From Plectonema cf. radiosum LEGE 06105 (GTDB lineage Bacteria > Cyanobacteriota > Cyanobacteriia > Cyanobacteriales > Nostocaceae): a DNA stretch of 64,000 bases. The translations under genes and the position numbers were made by a program. The stretch spans positions 35,548 through 99,547 of the forward strand of contig NZ_JADEWL010000011.1 of assembly GCF_015207665.1 (NCBI RefSeq), in the 5' to 3' direction. This document shows, piece by piece, positions 27,591 through 37,300 of this stretch. The notes under the pieces were generated by a model. The model saw nothing but the letters and a program-made list of their open reading frames with translations. It searched no databases and had not been told where the DNA came from. Positions within the stretch are counted from its first letter, which is position 1. Every line of letters starts with the position of its first letter.

Positions 27591-27884
27591 CTAATTGTCT
27601 ATTGCAACGTGGGTATAGCAGTTTTTTGGACAAATTTTAGAACAAGATTCGCAACCAATACAGTTATCTGCTTGAGCAACAACCATTACTTTCTTTTCAA
27701 TTTCATCGTCGTCTTCGTCTTCGACAAATTCACCTTCTTCGTTCATTGCCATTAAAGACAATACGTTGTGTCCGCAGACTTTAAAACATCTACCGCAACC
27801 GATGCATTTGTCTTTATCAATTTCTTGCACAAATTTGGGTGTCCATGTTTTACCACCTGCTGTCAAACCTGTTAGTACTGCCAT
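27591..27884 (-). CDS. fdxB: Nif-specific ferredoxin III (two 4Fe-4S clusters)
   Basis: A 97-aa ferredoxin with two cluster-binding motifs: [11 protein letters not shown] followed by a spaced partner Cys, and [12 protein letters not shown]. An acidic linker ([14 protein letters not shown]) lies between them. This layout matches the FdxB/ferredoxin III family found in nif clusters, thought to give electrons to nitrogenase or its assembly. It lies between ctaC and the divergent patB/cnfR. It shares the strand with cox2 but has its own 320-base spacing. Confidence 0.9.
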   Translation of the reverse strand: MAVLTGLTAGGKTWTPKFVQEIDKDKCIGCGRCFKVCGHNVLSLMAMNEEGEFVEDEDDDEIEKKVMVVAQADNCIGCESCSKICPKNCYTHVAIDN

Positions 27885-29059
27885 AATTGAACCTGTTAAT
27901 AATAGATATGCTTACATTGCTTGTAGCGTTATTCTTAATCTTAAACCAAATTTATCTATTTTCATATGGCGATAATTAAATGCTTTAAATCATAGATATT
28001 ACTTTTAATCTTAAAAAATCAAAGTATCAATTTTGATGTTATATTATTTTTCTCTTGCAATTAATTACTAAGTTTTTTGGGTCTGTCAAGAGGTTACAAT
28101 ATTGCTATCTAATCTTTTGAGCGATTTATAATTTTTTGCGTAGCTACAAAATATAAATTTATTTTTAAACCAATTATCTTATTGATTATCAACAATCAGA
28201 AGCAAAAAAAACTTCCTATACGCAATTTAATCTATGATAAATATTGAAATCAATGACATTATTTTTCAATTAATCACAAAAATAAATTAAAAAAAAATCG
28301 TATATATATATACAAAATATATTTTTGAACTTTCATCACTACAACAAAAGTGGTCAAATTATATTTATCGCTCTTTTTACTAGTTATATTAACTACACTT
28401 AAGTATATATAATCAAGTTCAAATTAAACTTGAATGTTTTCTTATTTTTTTTGATTAACTATCTCAACTAGTATGTTCATTTGCTACACAAATAATTGTA
28501 GAAAATACTGTTAATCAACAAATATTTGTAAGTAGTTATGATCTAAAAAATGAAAAAAAACAAAAATCATGAAAATTATATGAAGAGTATGTTAAGATAA
28601 TGAATAGACAAAAATATTTTTGAACATAGCTTTGAAAAACCCTTGGTATTATTAGTAATTGGTTTGTTCTTAGAGAACAGTTTAAAAGGCATGAAAATTT
28701 GAATATAAAAAGTATGCATTAATCTTTTATTAATAATAGAAAAAACATTCATAGCTCATTACGAACAAAACTTTTTAATAACTTTATGAAAACTATAAAT
28801 AGGGAAGTTTGAAATATAGGCTCTGGTTAAATACTTTTAATTAAGAGGCCTATTCTTAATTGGAAGTACATATATAGATGTGAGTCGTCAGTACTCCGCC
28901 TTTCTTCGGCGGAGCCTGCGACGACCGGGGTTCCCCGGTCAGGATTGCGATAAAAAGCCTTTATTTTTATCGTCAAGTGTGTTAGTGAGCATATCTAAAA
29001 AACACATCTAGGTAAGACTTGAGCCAAACATCGCAAGAAGTTAAGTGGCACATAGCCTT
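27885..29059. promoter_or_regulatory. 1.17-kb AT-rich divergent control region between fdxB and patB/cnfR
   Basis: No gene is seen. The stretch is strongly AT-rich and separates two divergently transcribed nitrogen-fixation genes, so it holds both promoters. Near the patB end sit two adjacent GC hairpins (28894-28914 and 28923-28940). Its unusual length suggests a long leader or multiple control sites, but I cannot identify a defined operator. Confidence 0.6.
28894..28940. repeat. Paired GC-rich hairpins in the patB leader
   Basis: CTCCGCC/GGCGGAG (28894-28900 and 28908-28914) is followed by the palindrome GACCGGGG-TT-CCCCGGTC (28923-28940). The pair lies about 120 bases before the patB start in very AT-rich DNA. 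It is either a dispersed repeat (similar GGGGTTCCCC blocks occur at 23640) or a structured 5' leader. Confidence 0.65.
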
Positions 29060-30649
29060 ATGCCTTATACAATTTCTAATAACAGTTGCGCTGGATGCGA
29101 TAAATGTCGTTTTCAGTGTCCAACAGGTGCTATCAAAATCGACAATGGTGAATATTGGATTGACCCTCATTTATGTAACAACTGTGAGGGTTATTATTCC
29201 GAACCCCAATGTGTATCAGCTTGTCCGAGTAAGTCCCCAATTCCATTACAGGTAAAAAAAGGAAGGTGTAAAATTGATGATCGAGAATTGACTAGTTCAG
29301 ATTTATTTTTCAATGGTAAGAGTAATCCATTTGCATCGGGTATTCCCATTTGGGAAGCTTGTAACGTGCTGTCTCAACGGACATCTTTAGCTTGGGAAAT
29401 CGATGAAAACGAGAAAGTGCGCTATAGCAAACAGATAAATCAGGGACGAGGAAAAATTGCTTTTCACATCAATTCTTCTTCTGAAGCATACGAACTTGCA
29501 ACAGACTTGGAAGCAGTTGAAGAACTTGATATTCGATCTGCTTGCGTACATCTAATTTTTGCAGCTTACGCGACTTTCTCAGAAAAGGCTTGGGAAGAAG
29601 AGTTTGTTGTAGATGATAAGCAAATAGAAAAATATTTGGGATTAGAGAAACGCAAAGATTTGAACAAAACGACAAAATTAGCTTTGATGAAAAGATTAGT
29701 CCAGCAAGTTTGTTCCTTAATTATTTCCATTGATCTACCACAACAAGGACGTTTAGAGCCAATTTCATTTGAAAAAACTTGCTTGTGGGATTTGATGGGA
29801 ATACAGCATCATTTTCAACAAGACGAACTAGGGTGTAAATATCTGATTGGTTTGACATTTAGAATTAAAGCTGGTGTTTGGGCGAAATATTTCTTAAATA
29901 AACAAGCCTGTAAAGAGCGTACAGCCTTTTATCAGTATGGTAACTTGCCTAAATCTTTGCTAACTACAGTGATGAGTATCTGGCAGCAGCATGAAGGTGC
30001 AGCACGGTTGATGATGTGGTTGATGTTCAAAACTAAAATGGGTAAACAACAACGCATTACAATACCCACATTAATGCGCGTTGCATATGGCGATCGCAAA
30101 GTGGCGATTGCTTGCAGACAAAGGGAAGAACGTAAACGGTTGCTGCGAACATTTGAGAGCGATTTAGAAACACTATCACATTATGGAATGAAACCGATTT
30201 TCGATCCGGTGAGTTATCCAGCAGAAATTCAACCCTTATGGGCTAAGTTAGCGGACATTCCCGAAGATCCAGACGAAGCCATAGAATTTTGGATTAACGA
30301 TGGAGATCAAGGAAGAAGGTTAACCGATGTCAGTCCCCGTGGAAAATGGAAAATGTTGATGAATGCGCGAATTTTATGCTTTGAACTTGCACCGCAATGG
30401 GACCAACCAAATCTCACAGCAAAGAAAAAACAACAGCAAACCACTAAAAAAAGCCGAAATATTAAAACAGCAGGTAGTTTGCTTGGAGAACAGATACGTT
30501 TAGCCAGAAAAAATTTAAGTATTTCTCAAAGGGAATTAGCAAAGTTGATGGGTAAAAGTCAAAGTTGGATTCGGGACATAGAAAACGGTCGTCTAAAAGT
30601 TAAATCAGAAGACCAGTTAGTTTTACGTAGACTGCTAAGAATCGCTTAA
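29060..30649 (+). CDS. patB: PatB/CnfR-type ferredoxin-HTH transcription activator
   Basis: Oxygen-sensitive activator of nif and heterocyst genes. The N-terminus has two 4Fe-4S motifs (CAGCDKCRFQCPTGAI and CNNC...CVSACPS), a long middle region, and a C-terminal XRE-type helix-turn-helix (ISQRELAKLMGKSQSWIRDI, about 487-506). The ATG at 29060 (MPYTISNNS) gives 529 aa and matches how the family begins; an in-frame GTG at 29045 is the alternative. In Anabaena PCC 7120 the patB gene sits beside the cox2 operon, and the same neighbourhood is seen here. It probably activates fdxB, cox2 and distant nif genes under micro-oxic conditions. Confidence 0.93.
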   Translation: MPYTISNNSCAGCDKCRFQCPTGAIKIDNGEYWIDPHLCNNCEGYYSEPQCVSACPSKSPIPLQVKKGRCKIDDRELTSSDLFFNGKSNPFASGIPIWEACNVLSQRTSLAWEIDENEKVRYSKQINQGRGKIAFHINSSSEAYELATDLEAVEELDIRSACVHLIFAAYATFSEKAWEEEFVVDDKQIEKYLGLEKRKDLNKTTKLALMKRLVQQVCSLIISIDLPQQGRLEPISFEKTCLWDLMGIQHHFQQDELGCKYLIGLTFRIKAGVWAKYFLNKQACKERTAFYQYGNLPKSLLTTVMSIWQQHEGAARLMMWLMFKTKMGKQQRITIPTLMRVAYGDRKVAIACRQREERKRLLRTFESDLETLSHYGMKPIFDPVSYPAEIQPLWAKLADIPEDPDEAIEFWINDGDQGRRLTDVSPRGKWKMLMNARILCFELAPQWDQPNLTAKKKQQQTTKKSRNIKTAGSLLGEQIRLARKNLSISQRELAKLMGKSQSWIRDIENGRLKVKSEDQLVLRRLLRIA

Positions 30650-31003
30650 ATATTGATATTTTTAGCAAATTTAACTCGGTTTCGTTAAGGAATCGGGTTT
30701 TTTGACCTTAAGTTCGCTAATCATACAAGTCGGGGTTTTTTTAAGATATAAATATCAGTAATATCATGTCCGGTTAAACACTCCTACTCTGTGTGAGGGC
30801 ACTTAATGGGTAATTGGTAATCGGTAATGGGTTTTGGATAAATGCGTAATCGTCATATAGTAAGCAATTAACCGGACTTCATATAACAGGCTTCTAATTG
30901 TGATTAAAACCCGACTTCTTATAAACAGGGAAAATTAAGGATTCGCCATCAAACTCAGGTTAATATTAGAGAAGCCAAAAGCACAGAAATCGGGAGTCTG
31001 GTT
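30650..31003. other. Gap holding a 124-bp MITE
   Basis: No gene. The stretch contains the MITE-like element at 30761-30884, GGTAATG-type short repeats inside that element, and about 100 bases upstream of the next gene. Confidence 0.6.
30761..30884. mobile_element. MITE-like element, 17-bp imperfect terminal inverted repeats
   Basis: The ends ATATCATGTCCGGTTAA (30761-30777) and TTAACCGGACTTCATAT (30868-30884) are complementary at 15 of 17 positions. The interior of 90 bp carries heptamer repeats and no gene. The element at 62127-62217 has related ends (TATTATGTCCGG and TTAACCGCACATCATAT), which defines a small family. Confidence 0.6.
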
Positions 31004-31606
31004 GTGTCCTACAGTCAATTTAAAACATTGACAAGTGTAAAAGAAGCATTTGGAATTGTCACCGAGGAAGGTGTACGTTTTTTACCGCAATTGGAACCGA
31101 TTAAACCCTCCGAGACGCTCAATAATTTTTTAGAATATAGTTTACCTGTAGCAACTGCAACGGGAAGCGAAAAAGCTCGCTCGGAATTAATTATTAGTCC
31201 GGTTTTGTTAGAGGTACGGCAAATTTTAAACCAACAAATTAGCTTTTTTTCTGGAGAAGATTTTACCGTTGATGAGACACTGGGGCTAAATGGTACTTGT
31301 GATTTTCTATTGAGCAAATCCACCGAGCAAATTGAAATTGAAGCACCAGTTTTTATTTTGGTAGAGGCAAAAAAAGCCGATCTCAAAGTTGGTTTGGGGC
31401 AATGTGCAGCAGAGATGGTAGCCGCACAAAAGTTTAACCAGATCAAACGACAGATGATTCCGACTATTTATGGTTGTGTGAGTAATGGCACACAATGGCG
31501 CTTTATGCAGTTACAAGACAAGTTATTGACCATCGATTTGTATGATTATCCGTTACCTCCAGTCGAACAAATTCTGGCTTTTCTGGTCTGGATTGCTTCT
31601 AATTAG
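31004..31606 (+). CDS. PD-(D/E)XK nuclease-fold-like hypothetical protein (200 aa)
   Basis: Cyanobacterial family of unknown function. The segment GTCDFLL followed about 35 residues later by ILVEAKKADLKVGLGQC fits the D...ExK active site of PD-(D/E)XK nuclease folds. Earlier, GSEKARSELIISPVLLEV is also shared with the paralog at 63145. The start is GTG (VSYSQF), which matches MPYSQF of the paralog. No methylase or toxin partner adjoins it, so restriction activity is not implied. Real gene with high likelihood; function inferred only from the fold-like motif. Confidence 0.75.
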   Translation: MSYSQFKTLTSVKEAFGIVTEEGVRFLPQLEPIKPSETLNNFLEYSLPVATATGSEKARSELIISPVLLEVRQILNQQISFFSGEDFTVDETLGLNGTCDFLLSKSTEQIEIEAPVFILVEAKKADLKVGLGQCAAEMVAAQKFNQIKRQMIPTIYGCVSNGTQWRFMQLQDKLLTIDLYDYPLPPVEQILAFLVWIASN

Positions 31607-31649
31607 TATTTACCACGTTTCTCCAGAATATGACACTAGATAATATTAC

Positions 31650-32327
31650 TTATGCGATCGCATCGGGGTCAACACCCAATTCCCGCAATTTTTCTGCTAA
31701 CAACCGAGTCCGTTGTGCTTGTTGTTGAATTTGTTCCTGTGGAGTTAAGTAACGCTTACCTGCTTCGTTGTACCAATACAACCATTCCCGCGTGACTCCA
31801 CTGTAATTACCCCTTTCGCTACCAATTCCTAAGCCAATTTCCGGCAACCAAAGGGGATTTCCTGCTTGTAACTGATACTTATCATTAATTAATTTATGTA
31901 CCTCTAAACGCGGTTTGCGACGACGACGGGAAGAATAAATCACATAATAAAGTACCCCCATTTGTGCGTAGTCTTCGAGTTTTTTTGTATACTCTTTACG
32001 ATAATTTTGCGAAACAATTTCTAGTGTCAAAATGGGAACAACATTTTCATCCCAAAGTACATAACTAGGGCGCAATTCCTCATCATAAACCCGCTCTACA
32101 CCCAAGCAAAGAAAAGCATCTGGGACAATTGGTGGCTCATCTGGGTCTAAATATATACCCATATCAATTGCAAATAACCAGTCCATTCTTTCAGCCCAAA
32201 GGATTAATAAAATAGACTTTAATAAACCTGGGATTAATTCTTGCAATTCGTTATCCACGGGTGTTTCGTCGGAGTCAGGAAGCTCATCTGCGGAGGGTAA
32301 ATATTTTGATAAGTTGTACTCTAACAT
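31650..32327 (-). CDS. Uma2-family (DUF820) PD-(D/E)XK protein
   Basis: Member of the Uma2 family, greatly expanded in cyanobacteria and with a restriction-endonuclease-like fold. Features are the PPIVPDAFLCLG region, the LTLEIVSQNYRKEYTKKLEDYAQMG core (E and K of the active site), LYYVIYS, and a C-terminal coiled-coil-like tail (EQIQQQAQRTRLLAEKLRELG). The ATG at 32327 (MLEYNL) is preferred to one seven codons upstream. Biological role unknown. A palindrome identical to the TetR-type operators near 39.5 kb lies 177 bases before its start. Confidence 0.88.
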   Translation of the reverse strand: MLEYNLSKYLPSADELPDSDETPVDNELQELIPGLLKSILLILWAERMDWLFAIDMGIYLDPDEPPIVPDAFLCLGVERVYDEELRPSYVLWDENVVPILTLEIVSQNYRKEYTKKLEDYAQMGVLYYVIYSSRRRRKPRLEVHKLINDKYQLQAGNPLWLPEIGLGIGSERGNYSGVTREWLYWYNEAGKRYLTPQEQIQQQAQRTRLLAEKLRELGVDPDAIA

Positions 32328-32503
32328 AATTGCTATCCCAAATCTCACCCAAATTATAGCGATAAATTGAAATTATTTTTCCTGATCAAGTTACTTGAGA
32401 TTGGTCAAAAAGTAAGAAAAGAGAAAGAGTAAAAAATAATCAAAGTTTATACTTTTACCCTTTCCCCAACTTCTGCAAGAAGTTTGTAAAGTGTGGTGTA
32501 TCA

Positions 32504-32517
32504 ATCAAACGTTTGAT
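32504..32517. promoter_or_regulatory. TetR-type operator, perfect 14-bp palindrome
   Basis: ATCAAACGTTTGAT is a perfect palindrome and equals the sites beside the tetR gene at 39277 and 39488 with at most one or two changes. It lies after the efflux operon and upstream of the Uma2 gene. Confidence 0.65.
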
Positions 32518-32633
32518 GTAATTAGCAGTAATTGGCGGACTGCGAGCCGCTAGAATTGTTAGACATCCGATCACAAATTTTTCAGCCTATTCTAAAATAT
32601 AAAAAATTATTTCGAGAAATCGCAGACTATTTT

Positions 32634-34280
32634 TCATTTCACCAATGCTCTAGATGTAACAGACCGTTGTAAATTTGCTAAAGCACGGTTGTAATCCAAA
32701 ATCGCTCTAATCCTATTACCTTCAGATGTGGTAAGAGCGTTTTCTGCATCTATTACTTCTAACTGCGTACCTACACCAGCTTGAAAGCGCAAACGAGCTA
32801 ATCGTAAAGACTCTCTAGCTTGTTCTAGCGCTACATTAGAAGTCTGTACGTTTTCTAAATTAGATTGTAAGCCTGAAAAAGCTTGCTCAACCTGAAAACG
32901 AATTTGATTACGAGTATTAGCAAACTGAGTTTCAGCTATTTTGACATTGGCTTTTGCTTGTGCGGCTTGGGCTTTTGCTCTACCACCATCATATAAACTA
33001 AAGTTGCTTCGGACTGCGACGCTGTACCCATCGGTAACACTAACACTATCATCGAACTGGTCGAGTAGATTGTAGCTGGCAACTAAAGTAATTTGTGGTT
33101 TTCGCACAGAAAGTGCCAAGCGTCTATCAAGTAGATTAATATTGCGTTGCGCTAACTGTTGTTGTAGTTCGGAACGGTTTTGATAAGCCAGCACAATACT
33201 ATTTTCTAAGCTTAGTTTCCATAACCCTGCTAATTTTACAGGGTCAGCAGCCGCTATATCTACAGACTGGGACAAACTTAAACGAGCTACTAAGCTACGA
33301 CGAGCAACTTGTTGAGAAGCAATGGTGTTGGTTAATTGTTGTTGAGCATTTGCTAAATTTACCTGAGTTCGCAATACATCAAATTTTGTACCAACTCCGG
33401 CTCGTTCCAAAGCTTGAGCATCTCGTAAACTAGCTCGTGCATTCACCACAGCAGCTTGAGCAATCCTGACTTCTTCATCAGATTGTTGTAAGTCAAGGTA
33501 TTCTGTAGAAACATTCAAACGCACTTCTTCTTCTAATACCTCTACTGCTAACTCTTGAACGCGCAGACGTTCCTCGGCTTGTCCGATTTGAGCATTTCGT
33601 CTGCCTCCGGTATAAAGGTCATAATTGAGTTGAAGGCTACCATTGAAAGCTGTATTTGCTTCGTCATTACCAAAATTTGTCCTTTCAATTGCTAACTGAT
33701 TTTGAGCAGATTGCTGTCGTCCAAACTCAGCACTTAAACCAGCTGATGGTAATAATGACGCTTGAGCTTCCTTGACAGCAGCTAGGAGGCGTTCTAATTC
33801 AAGTAATCCCACCTGTAATTCCCGATTATTGCGTCGCGCTAGTTCCAGAGCTTGCTCTAAAGTTATTGCTTGAATTTTCTGAATCTGAACTTCTTCCGGT
33901 TTTGTCGGATATTGAAGTGGATTTGCGTTGGGATTGAGAGAATCCAAAACTGATTTAGAGCGAATTGAATTATTTGGAGTGACTTTTTTAGGGGTGTTTT
34001 GGGTAGAAGAATTACCAGTTGGATTTGATAACACTTCTACCTGATTATTGTTAATTTCTTTTTGTTTTAATGATGGTTTTTTACTATCATCCGGGGGAAT
34101 TGGTTCCGAGGGAACGCTTAATTGAAAACGAACCGTAGTCTCCTCCGATGATGGAATTGAATAATTTGGTATTGTGTGGATTTGACTAAAATCAATGCTA
34201 TTAGCCATAGCAGATTGAGTATTTAATAATCCTACCGTTACACCGAACAAAAAAATAGAAAATATTTGTTGTGTTTTCAC
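32634..34280 (-). CDS. TolC-family outer membrane efflux channel
   Basis: Outer membrane component of the tripartite RND efflux system encoded upstream. A signal peptide (cleaved near AMA, about residue 26) is followed by a low-complexity Pro/Ser/Asn region to about 135. Two OEP repeats then follow (first with LEQALELARRNNRELQVG, second with SIVLAYQNRSELQQQ) with long coiled-coil helices and the typical LQVGTQLEVIDAENAL-type end of the second repeat. The 548-aa size fits the family with an N-terminal extension. It is third in the order adaptor, pump, channel. Confidence 0.92.
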   Translation of the reverse strand: MKTQQIFSIFLFGVTVGLLNTQSAMANSIDFSQIHTIPNYSIPSSEETTVRFQLSVPSEPIPPDDSKKPSLKQKEINNNQVEVLSNPTGNSSTQNTPKKVTPNNSIRSKSVLDSLNPNANPLQYPTKPEEVQIQKIQAITLEQALELARRNNRELQVGLLELERLLAAVKEAQASLLPSAGLSAEFGRQQSAQNQLAIERTNFGNDEANTAFNGSLQLNYDLYTGGRRNAQIGQAEERLRVQELAVEVLEEEVRLNVSTEYLDLQQSDEEVRIAQAAVVNARASLRDAQALERAGVGTKFDVLRTQVNLANAQQQLTNTIASQQVARRSLVARLSLSQSVDIAAADPVKLAGLWKLSLENSIVLAYQNRSELQQQLAQRNINLLDRRLALSVRKPQITLVASYNLLDQFDDSVSVTDGYSVAVRSNFSLYDGGRAKAQAAQAKANVKIAETQFANTRNQIRFQVEQAFSGLQSNLENVQTSNVALEQARESLRLARLRFQAGVGTQLEVIDAENALTTSEGNRIRAILDYNRALANLQRSVTSRALVK

Positions 34281-34301
34281 CGTATTTCCTGACGATAAAT
34301 T

Positions 34302-34315
34302 TTCAAACGTTTAAT
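34302..34315. promoter_or_regulatory. Weak TetR-operator-like site before the TolC gene
   Basis: TTCAAACGTTTAAT differs from the ATCAAACGTTTGAT palindrome at two positions and lies in the 72-base gap between the RND pump and the TolC-like gene. It may allow internal control of the channel gene. Confidence 0.4.
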
Positions 34316-34352
34316 TGAACGATCGCAATAAATCTCATACCTTTATTCACAG

Positions 34353-37300
34353 TTAAGAAGCCGCCGGAGGAAGCAGAAGTTGTCGTCGTGGTTTTGCCTT
34401 ATTCTTACTCGGCTTTTTTACCAACAAATAAGCAGCAGGGGTAAAATAAAGCGCCAGAAACGGAGAACCACCAATCCCACCCGCGATCGCAATTGCTAAA
34501 GGTTGCCAAAAGCTACCACCATCAGTAATTAGCGGGATAAAACCAACCATTGTAGTAATAGTTGTAGTTAATACGTGACGAGTTGCTTTAACTACAACTT
34601 CCCGCACAGCTTTCACATCACCGTTCCGCGCTGCTTCGTTTTCATTGAAGGCTGACAAGATAATAATCGCACCGTTGATAGCAATTCCAATTAAACCCAT
34701 TGTGCCGACAATTGCCATAAATCCAAATACCGAACCAAAAGCCCATAAAGCGAATAAAGCGTAACCAACAGAGCCAACACCAACAGCAAAAACAATACCT
34801 GTTTGTCGAAATGAACCTAGAGATAATACGAGTGTAATTATCATCACCAATAATAACAATCCTACGGTTGACACAAGACCACCTACTGCATCACTGCGTT
34901 CTGCTTGTTCGCCGCCAAACTCGTATTTATACCCTGGGGGAAGTTCGGATTCAAATTTTTTTGCTTCCAGACGTTTTTGTAATTCTTGCAAAACCGTTGA
35001 CGGTAAAACTCCAGCAGTAATAAAAGCTTGAACGGTGTTGACTCGTTGTTCGTTACGTCGGGAAATTCGAGCTAATTGAGGTACTAAGTTAAAATCCCCC
35101 AACGCTGATAAAGGACGCAAATTTGGTTCTGTTGCACCACTTTGTTGATTTGGCTGTAAATTAAGAGAAGCAATTTGAGATAAGTCTCCTCGGTTAGCAT
35201 TTGCAATCCGAACTCGTACTGGTAAATTTTCTGTCGCTTCGAGAATCGAACCCCCAACGGAACCTTCTAAATAACTTTGTAACTGTTGCGCGATCGCGGT
35301 ATTATCAAGTCCTACTAATCTTGCTTGTTCTTCATCTACAGTCAATCCCAATTTGGGCAGAACTTCAGTCAAATCATCCCGTACATGAGTCACATTGGGT
35401 ATCTGCGTTAAAATTTCCCTGACTTGAGCGCCTAATATTCGTAGTTGTTCGATATCAGGTCCATAAATCCGCATTTCCACGGGAGCATTAAATGGAGGTC
35501 CTTGCTCTAATTGTTTGACTAAAACCCGTGCTTGGGGAAATGAAACATCTAACTCTTGTTGTAAAGTCCGAATCAGTTGTGTAACGCCTTGATCTGTATT
35601 TAGCTGCACCATTGCTTGGGCATAGTAAGCAGCATTTTGTATCCCACCAGTAAAATTGTAGTAGAACTTGGGGGCATTTTCCCCCACAAACCAATGAACT
35701 TCTTCTACTTGCGGATACTTGCGAATCAACTGACGAGCGCGGAGTACATCTTCACGGCTTTGAGCAATGGAAGTTTGAGCGGGAAACTCCACTTCAATTT
35801 GAAACTGATCGCGATCGAGGGAGGGAAAAAACTGTTCTGGTAGGGAACCTACATTTATAAAACCTATTACGGGCAGTACAAATGTTAAGACAATCGCAAT
35901 TACAGGTTGCGCTGTAGTCCAACTTAAAGTTTTACGGTAAATTCGACCTAAGAAAGCTGAAGAAAAGCCACCATTCCACCAAGCATCGGGATTTTTCAGT
36001 TTTGATAATAGAGATTTACGCGATTTGCGGTTTTGTTGAGAACTTTCTTTTTTGATTCCACTTTGACTCAGAAAACGCCCCGCAAGTGCTGCAATTACTG
36101 TTAAAGATATCGCGAAAGAAGAAACCAGCGACATAATTACGCTCCAAGCAATAGAACCAACAAATTCACCCGCTCCTCCCGGCAATAAACCAATTGGTAA
36201 AAAGGTAATCATAGTTGTCAAACTTGATGCTATCAGAGGAACTGTTAAATAATTAACTGTTTTTACCACAGCATCTTTAGGTGTTAAACCTGCTTTCAGT
36301 TCAACTTGAATCTCATCTACAACTACAATTGCGTTGTCAATTAACAATCCCAAGGCAATAATTAACCCCGAAACTGACATTTGGTGAATAGGAATATTAA
36401 ATACTTGTAGCTCTCCAAATACCGCAAATACTGTTAATGGTAGTGCAGCACCGACGATAAGAGAAGAGCGCCAACCCATACCCACAAAAGTTACGGCAAC
36501 TACAAGAATGCCACTAAATATTAAGTTAGATATCAGGTCATCCAAACGTGTTTCCACGTAGCTACTTTGGTCAAAAATCACTTCTAATTTAATTCCATTA
36601 GGCAACCGCGTCCGAAAATCATCTAATAAAGAATGAATTTTTTCTGCCCATAAATCAATCCGATTCCCTGATTCCATCAGTACTCCCAAGGCTACCCCTG
36701 GCTTACCACCAATCAAAGCCAAATCTGTAACTGGTTGTGTGATACCGCGAGTAACTCGCGCAATGTCTCCCAAGCGGGTAAACTGTGCGTTGGTAGTCGA
36801 AGAAATCGGGATTTTACGAATTCGTTCCGTTGAATCAAGTTCGGCTTCTACTTCAATCGCTAAAGTATTATTTGGGCTACGAAGTTGTCCCGCGCTGTTT
36901 TTGGCATCACTTTGCTGTATCTGTTGCGATAATTGTTGAGCATTTAATCCTACTGCGGCTAAATCGGATGGATTGATTTCAACAGTTATTTCCTCCGCAG
37001 GAAAGCCAAATTTATCTACTTTCTCGGTTCCCCCGACTCCTCGAATTTGCACATCAAGTTCTTCGGCAAAGCGGCGTAAAATTGCATAATTAGGTTCGCT
37101 TTCAACGGACCAAACCAAAGATGCAATTACAGCATAAGCTCGTGTTTCTGCTCGCTCTAAATCTGGTGACAACACGCCTGGTGGGAATTGCACCGTTGCA
37201 TCTGATAATCTATCCCGCACCCGTGTCCAAATTGGTTCGGCATCAATTACAGCATCTTTTAGTTCAACCGAAATTGTAGATAAACCAACCCTTGAATCTG

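Noticed and set aside
27271..29059. NtcA sites (GTA-N8-TAC) upstream of ctaC, fdxB and patB
   Set aside because: Several GTA and TAC triplets were inspected by eye but none had the correct spacing.
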